This document shows, in pieces, positions 50,883 to 60,936 of a stretch of DNA of 64,000 bases (the stretch's first letter is position 1; each line of letters begins with the position of its first letter). This DNA is from Bacteroidota bacterium (lineage in GTDB: Bacteria > Bacteroidota > Bacteroidia > AKYH767-A > 2013-40CM-41-45). A model generated the notes under the pieces. That model had not been told where the DNA came from. It worked only from the letters and a program-made list of their open reading frames with translations, and did not search any database. The position numbers were made by a program, and so were the translations under genes. The DNA lies in the NCBI GenBank assembly GCA_016708785.1, contig JADJFC010000009.1, positions 124,001 to 188,000 of the forward strand, written 5' to 3'.

Positions 50883-51296
50883 TTATGGAATTATTATTTT
50901 CATTTCGCAACTGATAAGAACTTGACTCTTGCAGGTGACGGAACCTGTAATTATAGTTGCATTAAATATTTGGTTCACTATTTTTATTTCCGTTTCAATC
51001 AATTCATTGACCTTTGGCCTTGAAAAAATAATTAAATTCTTAATCGCACCAATAAAGCCTATTGGAATAGCTTTGTTTTCTGTCTTAGCAATGAACCCTA
51101 CTCGTGCGGCAGCGGTTTGAGCAATATTTTCAATTAGACCGGCTTCTCCGAATTCTCTCGACTCGACAAAGATATTGTCTTCGGCAATTAAAAAATTTGA
51201 CCTGGTGATCAATTCATCTGAATAAATTAACTGACCAATCATAATTATTGGGTGCTTCTGTGGAATCAAGAACTTTGCATTTTCATTTAGTATCAT
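50883..51296 (-). CDS. Hotdog-fold 3-hydroxyacyl-ACP dehydratase (ApeP/FabA-like)
   Basis: About 137 residues from ATG 51296, one base after the acyltransferase stop. 'FLIPQKHPIIMIGQLIYSD' and 'FVESREFGEAGLIENIAQTAAA' match the dehydratases of aryl-polyene loci, with the conserved Glu-Ala and Gln-Ala-Ala segments on the central helix. It would introduce the double bonds of the polyene. Apparently intact. A longer reading from 51380 covers the previous gene's end and is not the true start. Confidence 0.8.
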   Translation of the reverse strand: MILNENAKFLIPQKHPIIMIGQLIYSDELITRSNFLIAEDNIFVESREFGEAGLIENIAQTAAARVGFIAKTENKAIPIGFIGAIKNLIIFSRPKVNELIETEIKIVNQIFNATIITGSVTCKSQVLISCEMKIIIP

Positions 51297-51297
51297 T

Positions 51298-52179
51298 TCA
51301 AGCAGTCCAGAAGTTATAATAATTATACCATTGTTCAGGGTAAAGTTTAATTTTCTTTTCAAGTTCGGTGACGAAATCAAGGAGAATATTTCCCGGTGCT
51401 TTATTTCGATTTACCGATTCGTATTCATGAATATCACTGGCAAAGAAATGATAATGATGAGTACTTTCTTTCATTGCAAAACAAAGGATACCGGAACTTT
51501 TAACCGTGAGGCAAGTAAGAATGGGCCTAACGGGAAATTCGCATTTTCTCCAAGAAACTCAGTTGAGATAGTTCTGTGATTTTCTACGAAACGATCTGCA
51601 TGAATGCAGACGATCTCATTTTGCTCAAAGCATCAGTTATCTGGTAAATGTGTGAAATGTCGTTACGTATAACAATAATATTAAATTCTCGCTCCCCGAC
51701 GATACTGTCCAGATATTCTTTGATATGCTTGTGTTCGCCTTCGTACATGACAATATTGAATTTTGTTCCTAATCGCTTGAGCAGAAAACCTGCGATCTCC
51801 CAGTTGCCAATGTGAGCACTCAGTAGTATTCCGCCACGTTCCATTGAAACAATTTTGCGAAGATTTTCTTCTCCGTCAAAATTAAAAGTCAGGCGATTGG
51901 GAATTCCCGACATCAGAACAATTTTATCGATCAAGCTTTGCCCAAAAAGATAATAGTTCCTGTAGAGCTTTAATAGAGAACGAAATTACTGAAGCCAATT
52001 CTTTGTTTGAAGAAATCTAACATGATAGCAGAAGTCTGGGCAGAAAATATTACATAGTATAAGGCTACAAATCGAAGTAATACATATGCCGGTATCACTC
52101 CAAATTTACGGAGTATGCCTATAAATATACTGTAGCCAAACTTTGTGCCCTTGGATTTGCCTTCCCATGATGTCATCAA
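51298..52179 (-). CDS. LpxL-type lysophospholipid acyltransferase family protein, frameshifted
   Basis: About 290 residues. An N-terminal hydrophobic region ('RKFGVIPAYVLLRFVALYY') is followed by an HxxxxE-type acyltransferase motif in 'LLSAHIGNWEIAGF', then 'ADRFVENHRTISTEFLGE' and 'PEQWYNYYNFW'. Breaks at about 51975, 51598 and 51460 split it into several frames. In flexirubin loci this class is a candidate for joining polyene and dialkylresorcinol; that is inference. The start overlaps the ACP stop by four bases (ATGA). Confidence 0.75.
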
Positions 52180-52433
52180 TGGACTTCTTTAGAATGGATT
52201 TTATTAATGACATAATCATAGAAGTTTTGGAATGTCACTATTCCAACAAAGTCCTCAGGTTGAACCTTGAAAGAAAAATTGCTTTCAATTACTACCACAA
52301 GGTCTATATAATCCAAGCTGTCCAAACTAAGTGTTTCTTTTAGATTCGCATTTGGAGTTATTTTTTCAGCTTCAACTTCAAATTCTTCAACGAGGAATGC
52401 GTTGATCTTAGCAATTATATCTTCATTTTTCAT
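52176..52433 (-). CDS. Acyl carrier protein 2 (flexirubin locus)
   Basis: 85 residues, intact. The phosphopantetheine Ser is in 'LSLDSLDYIDLV' (about 39). The acidic helices are typical of ACPs. It lies 4 bases after the upstream ketosynthase stop and overlaps the acyltransferase gene by four bases. It is activated by the AcpS encoded at 57545. Confidence 0.9.
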   Translation of the reverse strand: MKNEDIIAKINAFLVEEFEVEAEKITPNANLKETLSLDSLDYIDLVVVIESNFSFKVQPEDFVGIVTFQNFYDYVINKIHSKEVH

Positions 52434-52436
52434 ATT

Positions 52437-53658
52437 CTAGCTATTATCCCATTTTTTTACAATAATTGAAGAGTTTGTTCCACCAAAGCCAAAGGAGTTG
52501 GATAAAAAAACATCAATCTTTTTTTCGAAAGTAGTTTTGCAATATTCAACTTCGCTGAACTTTCGTCAGGATTATTGAAATTAATATTAGGTGCTACGAA
52601 CGAATTCTGCATCATCAACATCGAATAAACAATCTCACTTGCGCCCGCCATCCAGCATTCATGGCCTGTCATAGATTTCGTTGAACTCACCAAAGGTTTT
52701 GAGTCTCCAAAAACTTCATTGAGAGCTTCTGCTTCACTTGCATCTCCCGCGGGAGTAGAAGTTGCATGAGCGTTAATATAATCAATTACAGCCGGCAACA
52801 TGTTGGCGTCTCTAAATGCCATTGAAGGGCTCTGACCGGACCTTCCACTGTTGGATTTGAAATATGGCTCCGTTGGAAGAAAAGCCATATCCTACAACTT
52901 CGCCAAGAATGGTCGCTCCTCGCTTCAATGCTGATTCTAGACTTTCCAAAATTACAGTAGCAGCGCCACCACTCGGAATCAAACCATCACGGTCTTTATC
53001 GAATGGCCGTGAAGCTTTTTCCGGCGCAGATTCGTGAACCGAAAAAGCTGCTAAAGCATCAAAATTACCCATAGAATATAAATTGACCTCCTGAGCTCCG
53101 CCACATATAATCATTTCCTGCATCCCAGATCGAATTAAATGATAACCCATTCCAATTGCATGAGACCCACTTGCGCAGGCTGCGCTTATTGTGAAATTTA
53201 CACATTTCAATTTGAAAATTGTGGCAAGGTTCATTGTAACAGTAGAGTTCATAGTTTGGAAAACTGACCCAGAGCCGACGAGCATCGTGTCCTTCTTTTG
53301 ACGAATGATATCAATAGCTTCTATTACAGATTTCGCAGAACTATCATTTCCATAGATAATACCAACTTCTTTTGATCAAGCCAATCCAGATCAATTCCGG
53401 CATTTTTAAAGCTTCGACCGTTGCGACATAGGCATATTCACCTTGTTCAGGTAGCATTATTCGCGAACGGCGATCAAGTATCCCTTTGAGTTCAGGACGT
53501 TCAATAAATCCTGTGAGACCTGAGCGATATCCAAATTCTTTTCGAGTTGAGTCAAAGATAATTCCAGATCTGCCTTTATATAGCGAATCCCTTACTTCTC
53601 CAAGGTTTTTACCAATGCAGGAGTAAATTCCCAATCCACTTATAACAACTCGCTTCAT
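52437..53658 (-). CDS. Beta-ketoacyl-ACP synthase (FabB/FabF-type), frameshifted
   Basis: Starts 'MKRVVISGLGIYSCIGKN'. The nucleophile Cys is in 'ISAACASGSHAIGMG', with His residues in 'YINAHATSTPAGD' and 'KSMTGHECWMAGASE'. The end is 'GGTNSSIIVKKWDNS' and the stop is at 52439-52437. Breaks at about 53340, 52860 and 52505 divide it. Intact length about 405 residues. It fits the main elongating ketosynthase working with ACP 2, directly downstream of fabG. Confidence 0.85.
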
Positions 53659-53712
53659 CTGTTAATCATTAATTTTTTATTTATATAAGTCATTTATATT
53701 CGAACTGACACA

Positions 53713-54439
53713 TTAAGAATAGAGGCCTCCATTTATAGATAAAACCTGCCCGGTAATATAGGCGGCATCCTGGGATGCCAGGAAGCCAACTGCATGCGCT
53801 ACTTCTTCGGGCAAGCCAAAGCGGTTAACAGGGATTAGAGTTTTGAAATCTTTTTCATTTAAATTCTGGGTCATTTCAGTTTTGATAAAACCGGGAGCCA
53901 CCGCATTTACCGTAATTCCCCTTCGGCCTACTTCTTGAGCGAGTGCCTTAGTGGCGCCAATCACTCCTGCTTTTGCAGCAGAATAATTAGTCTGGCCTGG
54001 CAATCCTTTTAATCCGGAGAGTGAAACGACATTCACAATTCGCCCATATTTTTAATGAGCATACTATTCAATACATGGCGAGTTACAAAGAAAAATCCAT
54101 TTAAGCTGGTTCCTAAAACGTTTTCCCAATCCTCGTCTTTCATCCACATCATTAATACATCCTGTTTGATTCCAGCGTTATTAACGAGTACTTCAATATA
54201 TTTTTCAGGATTGCCAATTATCCATGCGGATAAAAAATTTCCACTTCCTGCTTACTTGAAACATCAAAACGAACCAACTCTCCATCTGCACCAAGTTTTT
54301 TTACTTTAGATAGAGTTAAATTTGCTGCATCCTCATTTTCTTTATAATTCACAAGAACATAATAACCCATACTTGCCATTTTAAGACATATAGCCTGGCC
54401 AATTCCTCTTGACCCGCCTGTAACTAGCGCACATTTCAT
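53713..54439 (-). CDS. fabG: 3-oxoacyl-ACP reductase (FabG-like SDR), frameshifted
   Basis: A short-chain dehydrogenase: the NAD(P)-binding 'VTGGSRGIGQAI' (about 6-17), the catalytic Ser in 'VVSLSGLKG', Tyr and Lys in 'YSAAKAG', and 'SINGGLYS' at the end. Two breaks (about 54228 and 54040) separate the N- and C-terminal halves; the middle 'VLVNNAGI' part can be read in a third frame. About 240 residues when intact. It reduces the 3-keto group in each round of polyene elongation. Confidence 0.85.
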
Positions 54440-54489
54440 TTTGGATAATAAATTATTTAATGCTCCTAAATTAGTAAAATTATTGATAA

Positions 54490-56025
54490 TTACAGGACTT
54501 CATTTGATTGTTCTAAGAAATGTTTCAAATTTTGAAGAGCCTTATATTTGGGTTTATCGTCACTGAATTTAGGGAAAATCGCCCGAACTGATAGATATAT
54601 TTGTCTCGTTTTAGTTGATAATTCTGAGTCGCAAGAGAGGAAATCGATTGCTTGCACAAGTGTAATTAATTGGATTGCAAGAATTTCAAATGTATTATCA
54701 AGAACCTTTCGAGTCATCAAAGCGGCATTACACCCCATGCTTACGATGTCTTGATTGTCATTGTTGTTTGGTATGCTGTGAACATACATCGGAAAAGACA
54801 AGGTTTGGTTTTCAGCGACAGTTGAAGTGGCTGTGAATTGCATTCCTTGCATCCCGAAGTTTAAACCAGGTACACCGAGGTTAACAAAAGGTGGGAACTT
54901 ATTATTTAGCTTGTCATTTAATAAATAATTCAATTGCCTTTCAGAAAGCATTGACAATTTAGTGATTGCAATTTTCAATTTATCCATTTCTAGGAAACGT
55001 AGTCCCCATGAAAATTTCCTCCGTGATAAACGTTTTGATTAACGTGGTCGATCACCGGGTTGTCATTGACAGAATTTAACTCATCAACTAGTATATTTTC
55101 TGCATTAGTAATAGTGTCTAGTACCGGACCAAGCACTTGTGAGACGCAACGCAAAGAATAATATTCTTGAACTTTATCTTCTAAAATATCCTTGTCAATA
55201 TTTGCAGGATTATAGAAATGTTCAGAACGCTTTCGGATCATCTTACTGTCGCTGAGAATGGTGCGAAGCATTTCAGCGATCCGATTCTGGCCTATATGTT
55301 TTTTAACAGAATTCAATTCATGCGAAAAGTGATCATCAAATGCTGAAACAACTTCATTGGACATTGCCGAAAGAATAACAGCCCATTTTAAAATCCTGTT
55401 TGCGGTTATAAGGTTGACTAAGCTAATTCCGGTCATTGCGGATGTGCCATTCATTACTGCTAGTCCTTCCCGTAAATGAATGGAAATTGGCCGAATATTC
55501 AACTTGTAAAAAACTTCGGACGTTGCAAGAATTTCTCCTTCATAATGAACTTCACCTTCTCCAATCAGTACAAGCGCAAGATGGGCAAGTTGGACTAGAT
55601 CTCCACTTGCACCAACTCCTCCATGTTCTGGAATGCAAGGAATGATTTCTTTATTAATCAGTTCTTTCAATAGATGAGGTAATTCCGGATGAACACCGGA
55701 ATAAGCTATCGTCAATGTATTGAGTCGGGCTATCATTAAAGATTTTACCAGAATCGGCGCGAGTAAATTTCCTGCACCGGAGGAGTGACTTCGGATGAGG
55801 TTGTACTGTAATGCATTAATATGCTCTTCTTTCACCTTGTATTGCGCCATAGGTCCAAACCCGGTGTTAATTCCATAAATGAGTTTATTCGCCGAAAAAT
55901 TCCGAAGAAATTTAAAATTGTCTTCCACTTTCTGCATTGCAGCATCATCTAGGCCAACCTTTTTCCACTAAATAGAGATTTTGCATATCTTCCAAATCCA
56001 GTGCTTTCTTTGCAATAATTATCAT
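54490..56025 (-). CDS. Aromatic amino-acid ammonia-lyase, probably tyrosine ammonia-lyase
   Basis: About 510 residues: start ATG 56025 ('MIIIAKKALDLEDMQ'), breaks at about 55950 and 54988. The MIO cofactor triad is in 'HGGVGASGDLVQ'. The catalytic Tyr is in 'YGINTGFGPMAQY' and the selectivity-loop motif is 'NLIRSHSSG'. The sequence closely resembles the flexirubin-locus tyrosine ammonia-lyase of Flavobacterium johnsoniae as I know it, including 'VHSIPNNNDNQDIVSMG'. It would deaminate Tyr to 4-coumarate, the aryl starter. Histidine ammonia-lyase is the main alternative, but context favours Tyr. Confidence 0.88.
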
Positions 56026-56220
56026 ATTCCTTCAAAAATAAGAATTAGAAATGATATTGTTGAAATTTTGTTTCTGTCGGAAAAAATAAGCATTTAAGTA
56101 TTTCAATTATAAACTTGGAAAAGAATAGTTAATAGGTTATTAAACTTATAAAATCTTTCAAATGAAATTAATGGCGATAATATTTATTATTAAAATCGAC
56201 TTTTTTTGTGATGATTTTTT
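56026..56220. promoter_or_regulatory. Gap between the aryl ligase and the ammonia-lyase
   Basis: 195 AT-rich bases, the largest gap inside the flexirubin locus, where most genes overlap or are a few bases apart. It likely holds a separate promoter for the ammonia-lyase and following genes. I cannot identify a -33/-7 pair with confidence. Confidence 0.35.
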
Positions 56221-57546
56221 TTAGAAAGTCGGTTGATCAGAACTATTAGAGTTTTTAACTCTTTTATCCCTAAAGAAATGGGCTTTCCGACTGCCATCTT
56301 GAATTTGTAGAGATTGAATTTCATTGGAGCTGACAATTCGTATGTTAGGAGTTACACGCAATCGAGCTTGCAATACAGATTGTATTTTTTGAATAAGTTC
56401 TGTCCCTGTTGATGAGGGTTGAATAAAGATCAAAACTTCATCGAGGCCATATTCATTTGAAGAAACTTCTACATAGTATTCTTTGATTTCCTCAATGCCA
56501 TTAAGCAAGTCTAGCAATGCAGGAGGATACATAGTTGTTCCTTTCAACTTGATCATATGTTGTTTTCGTCCAAGAACTGGAGATAGTCGCATTGTATTCC
56601 TCCCACACACACATGGCTCAGTTTGTTTGAAGCACAGATCTCCGGTACGATATCGGAGTAATGGCATTCCTTCCACGTCAAGAGTCGTAATGGTAACTTC
56701 TCCGATTTCTCCATCTGAGAGAGGCTCTCCTTGATCATCAAGAATTTCCACTATAATTAATTCCGGTTGGAGGTGACCGCCTGAGCCGGCTCTGCATTCA
56801 GTGAAGGCTGTTTGCATTTCTGAAGATGCATATGTTGAAAATAGTTGCACATTCCAGCCGGTTTGAATTTTCATACCTAAAGTATTCAATGAAAAATCAG
56901 CTCGGCGGATATTTTCTCCAATACAAATCAATTTTTTTACTGAACAAGTATTGATATCAGTTTTTAATTCAAGAACATATTCTTTTAGCTGCAACAATAA
57001 AGATGGGACACCAACCAATGTAGTAGGATTATATTTTTTGATATTTTCCCATTGCATAATAGGATTTCCTGTCCCAATGCGAATAATACCTGCGCCAAGT
57101 TTTCGTAATCCTGAGTAATATGCAATGCCGGCCATAAATTGCCGGTCAAGGGTAAGTTGAAGTTGATAGACGTCATCACTTTTTCCTTCTGCACAAACAA
57201 ATGATCCATATTCATTGAGGGCTAGCCTTTCTAAATCGTTTTCAGTTAATGCAATCGTAACTGGATTACCTAAAGTGCCTGAAGTACAACAATAATCAAC
57301 CACCTTCTGTTTGGGAACGCACAGAAAGTCCCAATTAGCTTGCTGCATGTCGTTTTTTGAGATGGTGGGTATTTTCACGAGATCTGCTATTGAATTTAAT
57401 TCGTCTATCCGTACGCAGTTGGCCTCAAAAAATTTTTTATAAAAAGGAGAGAAATGCTGCAGGTAGGACAACATTTTTTTTAGTTTGTGCTCCTGGATGA
57501 GTTTAATATCTGACACAGGTTGAAATGAAATATTTTTCAGGTCCAT
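56221..57546 (-). CDS. Phenylacetate-CoA ligase-like AMP-forming enzyme (aryl starter activation)
   Basis: 441 residues, intact. AMP-forming ligase motifs are visible: 'CCTSGTLGNPVTIAL' (P-loop, about 85-100), 'TYASSEMQTAFTEC' (about 240-253) and 'LRYRTGDLC' (about 300-308). It resembles PaaK-type aryl-CoA ligases. Beside an ammonia-lyase and ACP genes, it most likely activates 4-coumarate and loads it onto CoA or directly onto an ACP. Its ATG overlaps the end of acpS (TAATG). Confidence 0.85.
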   Translation of the reverse strand: MDLKNISFQPVSDIKLIQEHKLKKMLSYLQHFSPFYKKFFEANCVRIDELNSIADLVKIPTISKNDMQQANWDFLCVPKQKVVDYCCTSGTLGNPVTIALTENDLERLALNEYGSFVCAEGKSDDVYQLQLTLDRQFMAGIAYYSGLRKLGAGIIRIGTGNPIMQWENIKKYNPTTLVGVPSLLLQLKEYVLELKTDINTCSVKKLICIGENIRRADFSLNTLGMKIQTGWNVQLFSTYASSEMQTAFTECRAGSGGHLQPELIIVEILDDQGEPLSDGEIGEVTITTLDVEGMPLLRYRTGDLCFKQTEPCVCGRNTMRLSPVLGRKQHMIKLKGTTMYPPALLDLLNGIEEIKEYYVEVSSNEYGLDEVLIFIQPSSTGTELIQKIQSVLQARLRVTPNIRIVSSNEIQSLQIQDGSRKAHFFRDKRVKNSNSSDQPTF

Positions 57547-57922
57547 TATTTGGATTCAATTATTACAATAGCAGTGGCAATACTTTTAAATGAGAAAGCG
57601 AAACTGAATTTATTGTAGGGGAAAGACTTTCTAAGAGTTCTTTGGTTTTACCCTTTAAAGTTAATTCAGGCTTGCCGGATTTATTATTGGTTATTTCGAT
57701 TTCATTAAAGTAAATATTATTTGTCCATCCACTGCCAAGTGCTTTTAAAAATGCTTCTTTAGCGGCAAACCTTGCAGCGTAATGTTCGTATTTGTTTGTC
57801 TTTGCTTCACAATATAAAATTTCAGATTCAGAAAATACAAGTTCCCTGAATCCTGATTCAGCAGCAATTCGAGTTGCGATTCTTTCTACTTCAATTATGT
57901 CGATTCCTAATCCCTGTATCAT
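57545..57922 (-). CDS. acpS: Holo-ACP synthase (AcpS), C-terminal frameshift
   Basis: 'GIDIIEVERIATRI' (about 5-18) and 'YAARFAAKEAFLKALG' (about 47-62) are the two conserved AcpS motifs, holding the metal and CoA ligands. The frame as given ends with 'SHLKVLPLLL'. Adding one A in the AAAA run near 57575 restores 'SHLKSIATAIVIIE' with a stop that overlaps the ligase start as TAATG. It transfers 4'-phosphopantetheine to the locus ACPs. About 125 residues when intact. Confidence 0.85.
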
Positions 57923-57923
57923 T

Positions 57924-59383
57924 ACTCTTTGTTTTCTTATCTACTATACTTTTTGATGATGGATTGAATTTCGTTTTCTTCATTTTTGTTGCAACTTCTT
58001 TGGTTAGAGATTGCTTTAAATAATTTATTCCAAGATCATTTTTTTTCTCCTTGATTAGTTCATTCCCTGCAAGCACATAGGCTTGATATAAATTAGGGTT
58101 GGAAGCAATGATGCTGTCAGGTTCTACGTACTTACCCGGGCTATATCCAGTTTATAAGAATGAAATTTGATGAAATTTTGAAATCATTTGTCAAAAGAAA
58201 AGGATCAGCTGGTATAGTTAAACTATCATCTATAATTTCTTCATTCTTTTTAATTCCATTCATAGAAAATATTTTATGTAAATCGTACGATAAAAATTTC
58301 CCTAATTGCCAAGGAGCAGTAGAAATCCAAACGCGCAGTTTTTCAGGCTCAAATACGATTGAATGATGTGCAATTAATTGGTTAATGGCCTTTTCATTTC
58401 CCATTCCAATATCTTTGTTGTCCAAGCCCTTCTGGTCTCTTAAAATTGCAATTGTATTTTCAATTGTATTTTCTTTTGAATTATTAAGCAATTCAAGAAC
58501 TCTTTTATAGCGATATGAAGAGGCACTATTGTGGATTTGATCAAGATTCTCTTTTTGGTTACTGAATTCTTCGCTCTGGAAGTGATTGGTGCAAACGATG
58601 TAATCTTGTCCCGGATCAAACATAGCCAGATCTGTTGGTGTTTTTTCAATCAAAACCGCTTTGTGGTCTTTTGCCGAGGAAATAAGGAATGATTCGGAGA
58701 CAAACATCTTACGCTTCCTTGCAATTTGATATGCTTCATTTATGTTTTTTGCATACTGCAGAATTTCTCTTGCCACGAGCGACACTGGAGTGGCCGACCC
58801 AGATGGAATTCCTGATTTGGCAGCATTGATAGTAACTGCTAATCCTGTTCATTCATTCCTGAAACTGCACCAATGAAGCCTCCCACGTAACAGTCATAAA
58901 ATTATATCCATGCGTGGGATGGATAAAAGCTATTATCTTGTCTTCTGCAAACTCATCGCCGACATAGAAATCAAAATTTCTTCCTACGATCATAGTTGAA
59001 TCTTTCGAGTGTTTACCCCAAGTTCCAAAGGATGTACAACCAACTAAAGCTATGCTTTGCAATGCATGTCCGATGTCATGTGCTGCATGATAATTTAACA
59101 AGCGCTGATAATTTGAGCCTATGTACTGGTATTTATCAGAAGCAGAAAGTGAAATGCCGTAAATTTCTTCTTTATATTCGGTAGAAATATTTTTATCCAA
59201 ATCCCGGTTGAACCAGCCAATGACATACTTTAAAAAATCTAAACGTAAACTACTGGTATCGAAAATGACAGGAGGATCTAGCCTTGCAACAATTACGAAG
59301 TAAATTGAAAGGGAAGCCAAAAGAACAATTAGAACAGCCAGTACTTTGACCCTCCATTTATTATACCATTTAATCTTAAGCAT
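57924..59383 (-). CDS. C45-family autoproteolytic acyltransferase/hydrolase (Ntn fold), frameshifted
   Basis: About 480 residues. One N-terminal membrane helix (about 12-33) precedes the body. The presumed autoproteolysis site and nucleophile is the Cys in 'LVGCTSFGTWGKHSKD', followed by 'IVGRNFDFYVGDEFAE', the acyl-CoA:6-APA acyltransferase / linear amide hydrolase pattern. Breaks at about 58855 and 58140, and a C-terminal TPR-like tail ('NELIKEKKNDLGINYLKQSL'). I know this class from flexirubin loci. It could form or cut the ester or an amide; no substrate is shown. Start overlaps the oxidoreductase stop by 8 bases. Confidence 0.75.
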
Positions 59384-60889
59384 TTTTAATTTTTTCTATT
59401 AACTTTTCGCCATCCAGAATTGCGGAGGCGGTAATAATTCCACTAACTGCTACTCCCAGAATGCCATGAAGATTCAAATTTTGTCCAGTAAGATACAGAT
59501 TTGGGATCTTTGTTTTTGGCGAAAATGAAAGTCTTGAGAGGGTTTTTATAATCTTTGACGATTCCATACAACGAACCATCCTCATTGCCAATATAATCGC
59601 GATAAGACAAGGGCGTAGCTGTATAATATGAATGAATACTTTCTCTCAATCCCGGAAATTTATTTTCAACTTTTGTAATCAGGATTTCAGCTTTATCCTT
59701 TTTGAATGCCTCATATTCAGGGCCTCGATCCTCTACATTAGAAACAGTATTGTTTGTATCCTGCCATTGCAGAACTTCTTCATAACGCATATATGTCAAT
59801 ATTGTCAATCCAATTGCAAAATTTGTTGCTTTTGAAGATGGCTGTAGAAAAAGAGCATATCCCATTGGCCAATTCTCTTCAGTATACTCCGCACTTTTCC
59901 ATACGGCTCCTTGATCATGGCAATAATAATTGTGTTTGAAATAGGGGAAGGAATCCTTCTTTAAAACAATATTCAAGGTAAAAGATGAAATTGAGTTTTC
60001 CAGACCTTTCAATCTGTTTCTATATGCATTTTTTATGATTCCGGAATCTGTAAGCTCCATGGTTTTTACAGGATGAATATTAGAAATGAAATGCGTTCCA
60101 TGAAAATGAGTTTCATCTTTTAATTTAACATAAACTATTTTTCCGTTTTCTTCAACAATTCGCTGTACTTCAGCATTGCGATGGATTTCGCCACCGTTTT
60201 CTGTAATCGATTTGGAAAGTAATCGTGCAATTTGTGATCCTCCATCTACACATTTCCAGGAGCTATCAAGAAAACTATTAAGGACTAAAGCATGAACATA
60301 AAAAGGAGTTTTGTCGGGAATCCCTGCATAGAGCGAATTGTTCCCTGCAAGGACTTCCTGTAATCGCTCATTCGTAGTGATTGATTCAATAAACCCTTTT
60401 GTATCGATTTCCAGTATGTTCGACTTTTCATCAAAGAAATTTCCAGACCGAAGGTTGTACAAAGGGAATTTGCTGCAAACTTCGGTGATTTTATTGCAAT
60501 AAGCTCGTAATGCGGTCTCTTCATCGGGGAATTGAATGAGTAGCTGCTGTATAAAATTCTCTTGACCCTGTGCGAGATTATATTCTGAATTGTCGCCATC
60601 GAAAATAATTTTATCGAAGGCATTTATGTCCATTCTTTGAAGCTTTAGTTTATTTATTATCCCCAGATATTTGAAGATTTGGTAAAGATTTTGACCGGGT
60701 TCAAGTCCGCCTATATAATGGACACCGGAATCAAAAATTACTTTGTCTCTGACATAGGTTTGAAGGCAACCACCAATTTGTTTATTCTTTTCTAAAACGC
60801 AAACGCAATAGCCAGTTTTTGCTTAACAAAGCACCTACAACAAGGCCACCCATTCCGCTACCAATTATTATTATGTCGTAAGATTTCAT
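59376..60889 (-). CDS. CrtI/retinol-saturase-like FAD-dependent oxidoreductase, two frameshifts
   Basis: About 500 residues from ATG 60889. The dinucleotide-binding motif is 'IIIIGSGMGGLVVGALLSK' (about 4-22), and 'FDSGVHYIGGL' is typical of phytoene-desaturase/retinol-saturase relatives. The C-terminal FAD motif is 'NLYLTGQNLNLHGILG'. Breaks at about 60833 and 59550. It probably oxidises or isomerises the polyene or an intermediate. The gene overlaps the C45 gene. Confidence 0.8.
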
Positions 60890-60936
60890 ATGATTAAACA
60901 AACAGGTTAATTAAAAATTAAGGAATACATCTTGTA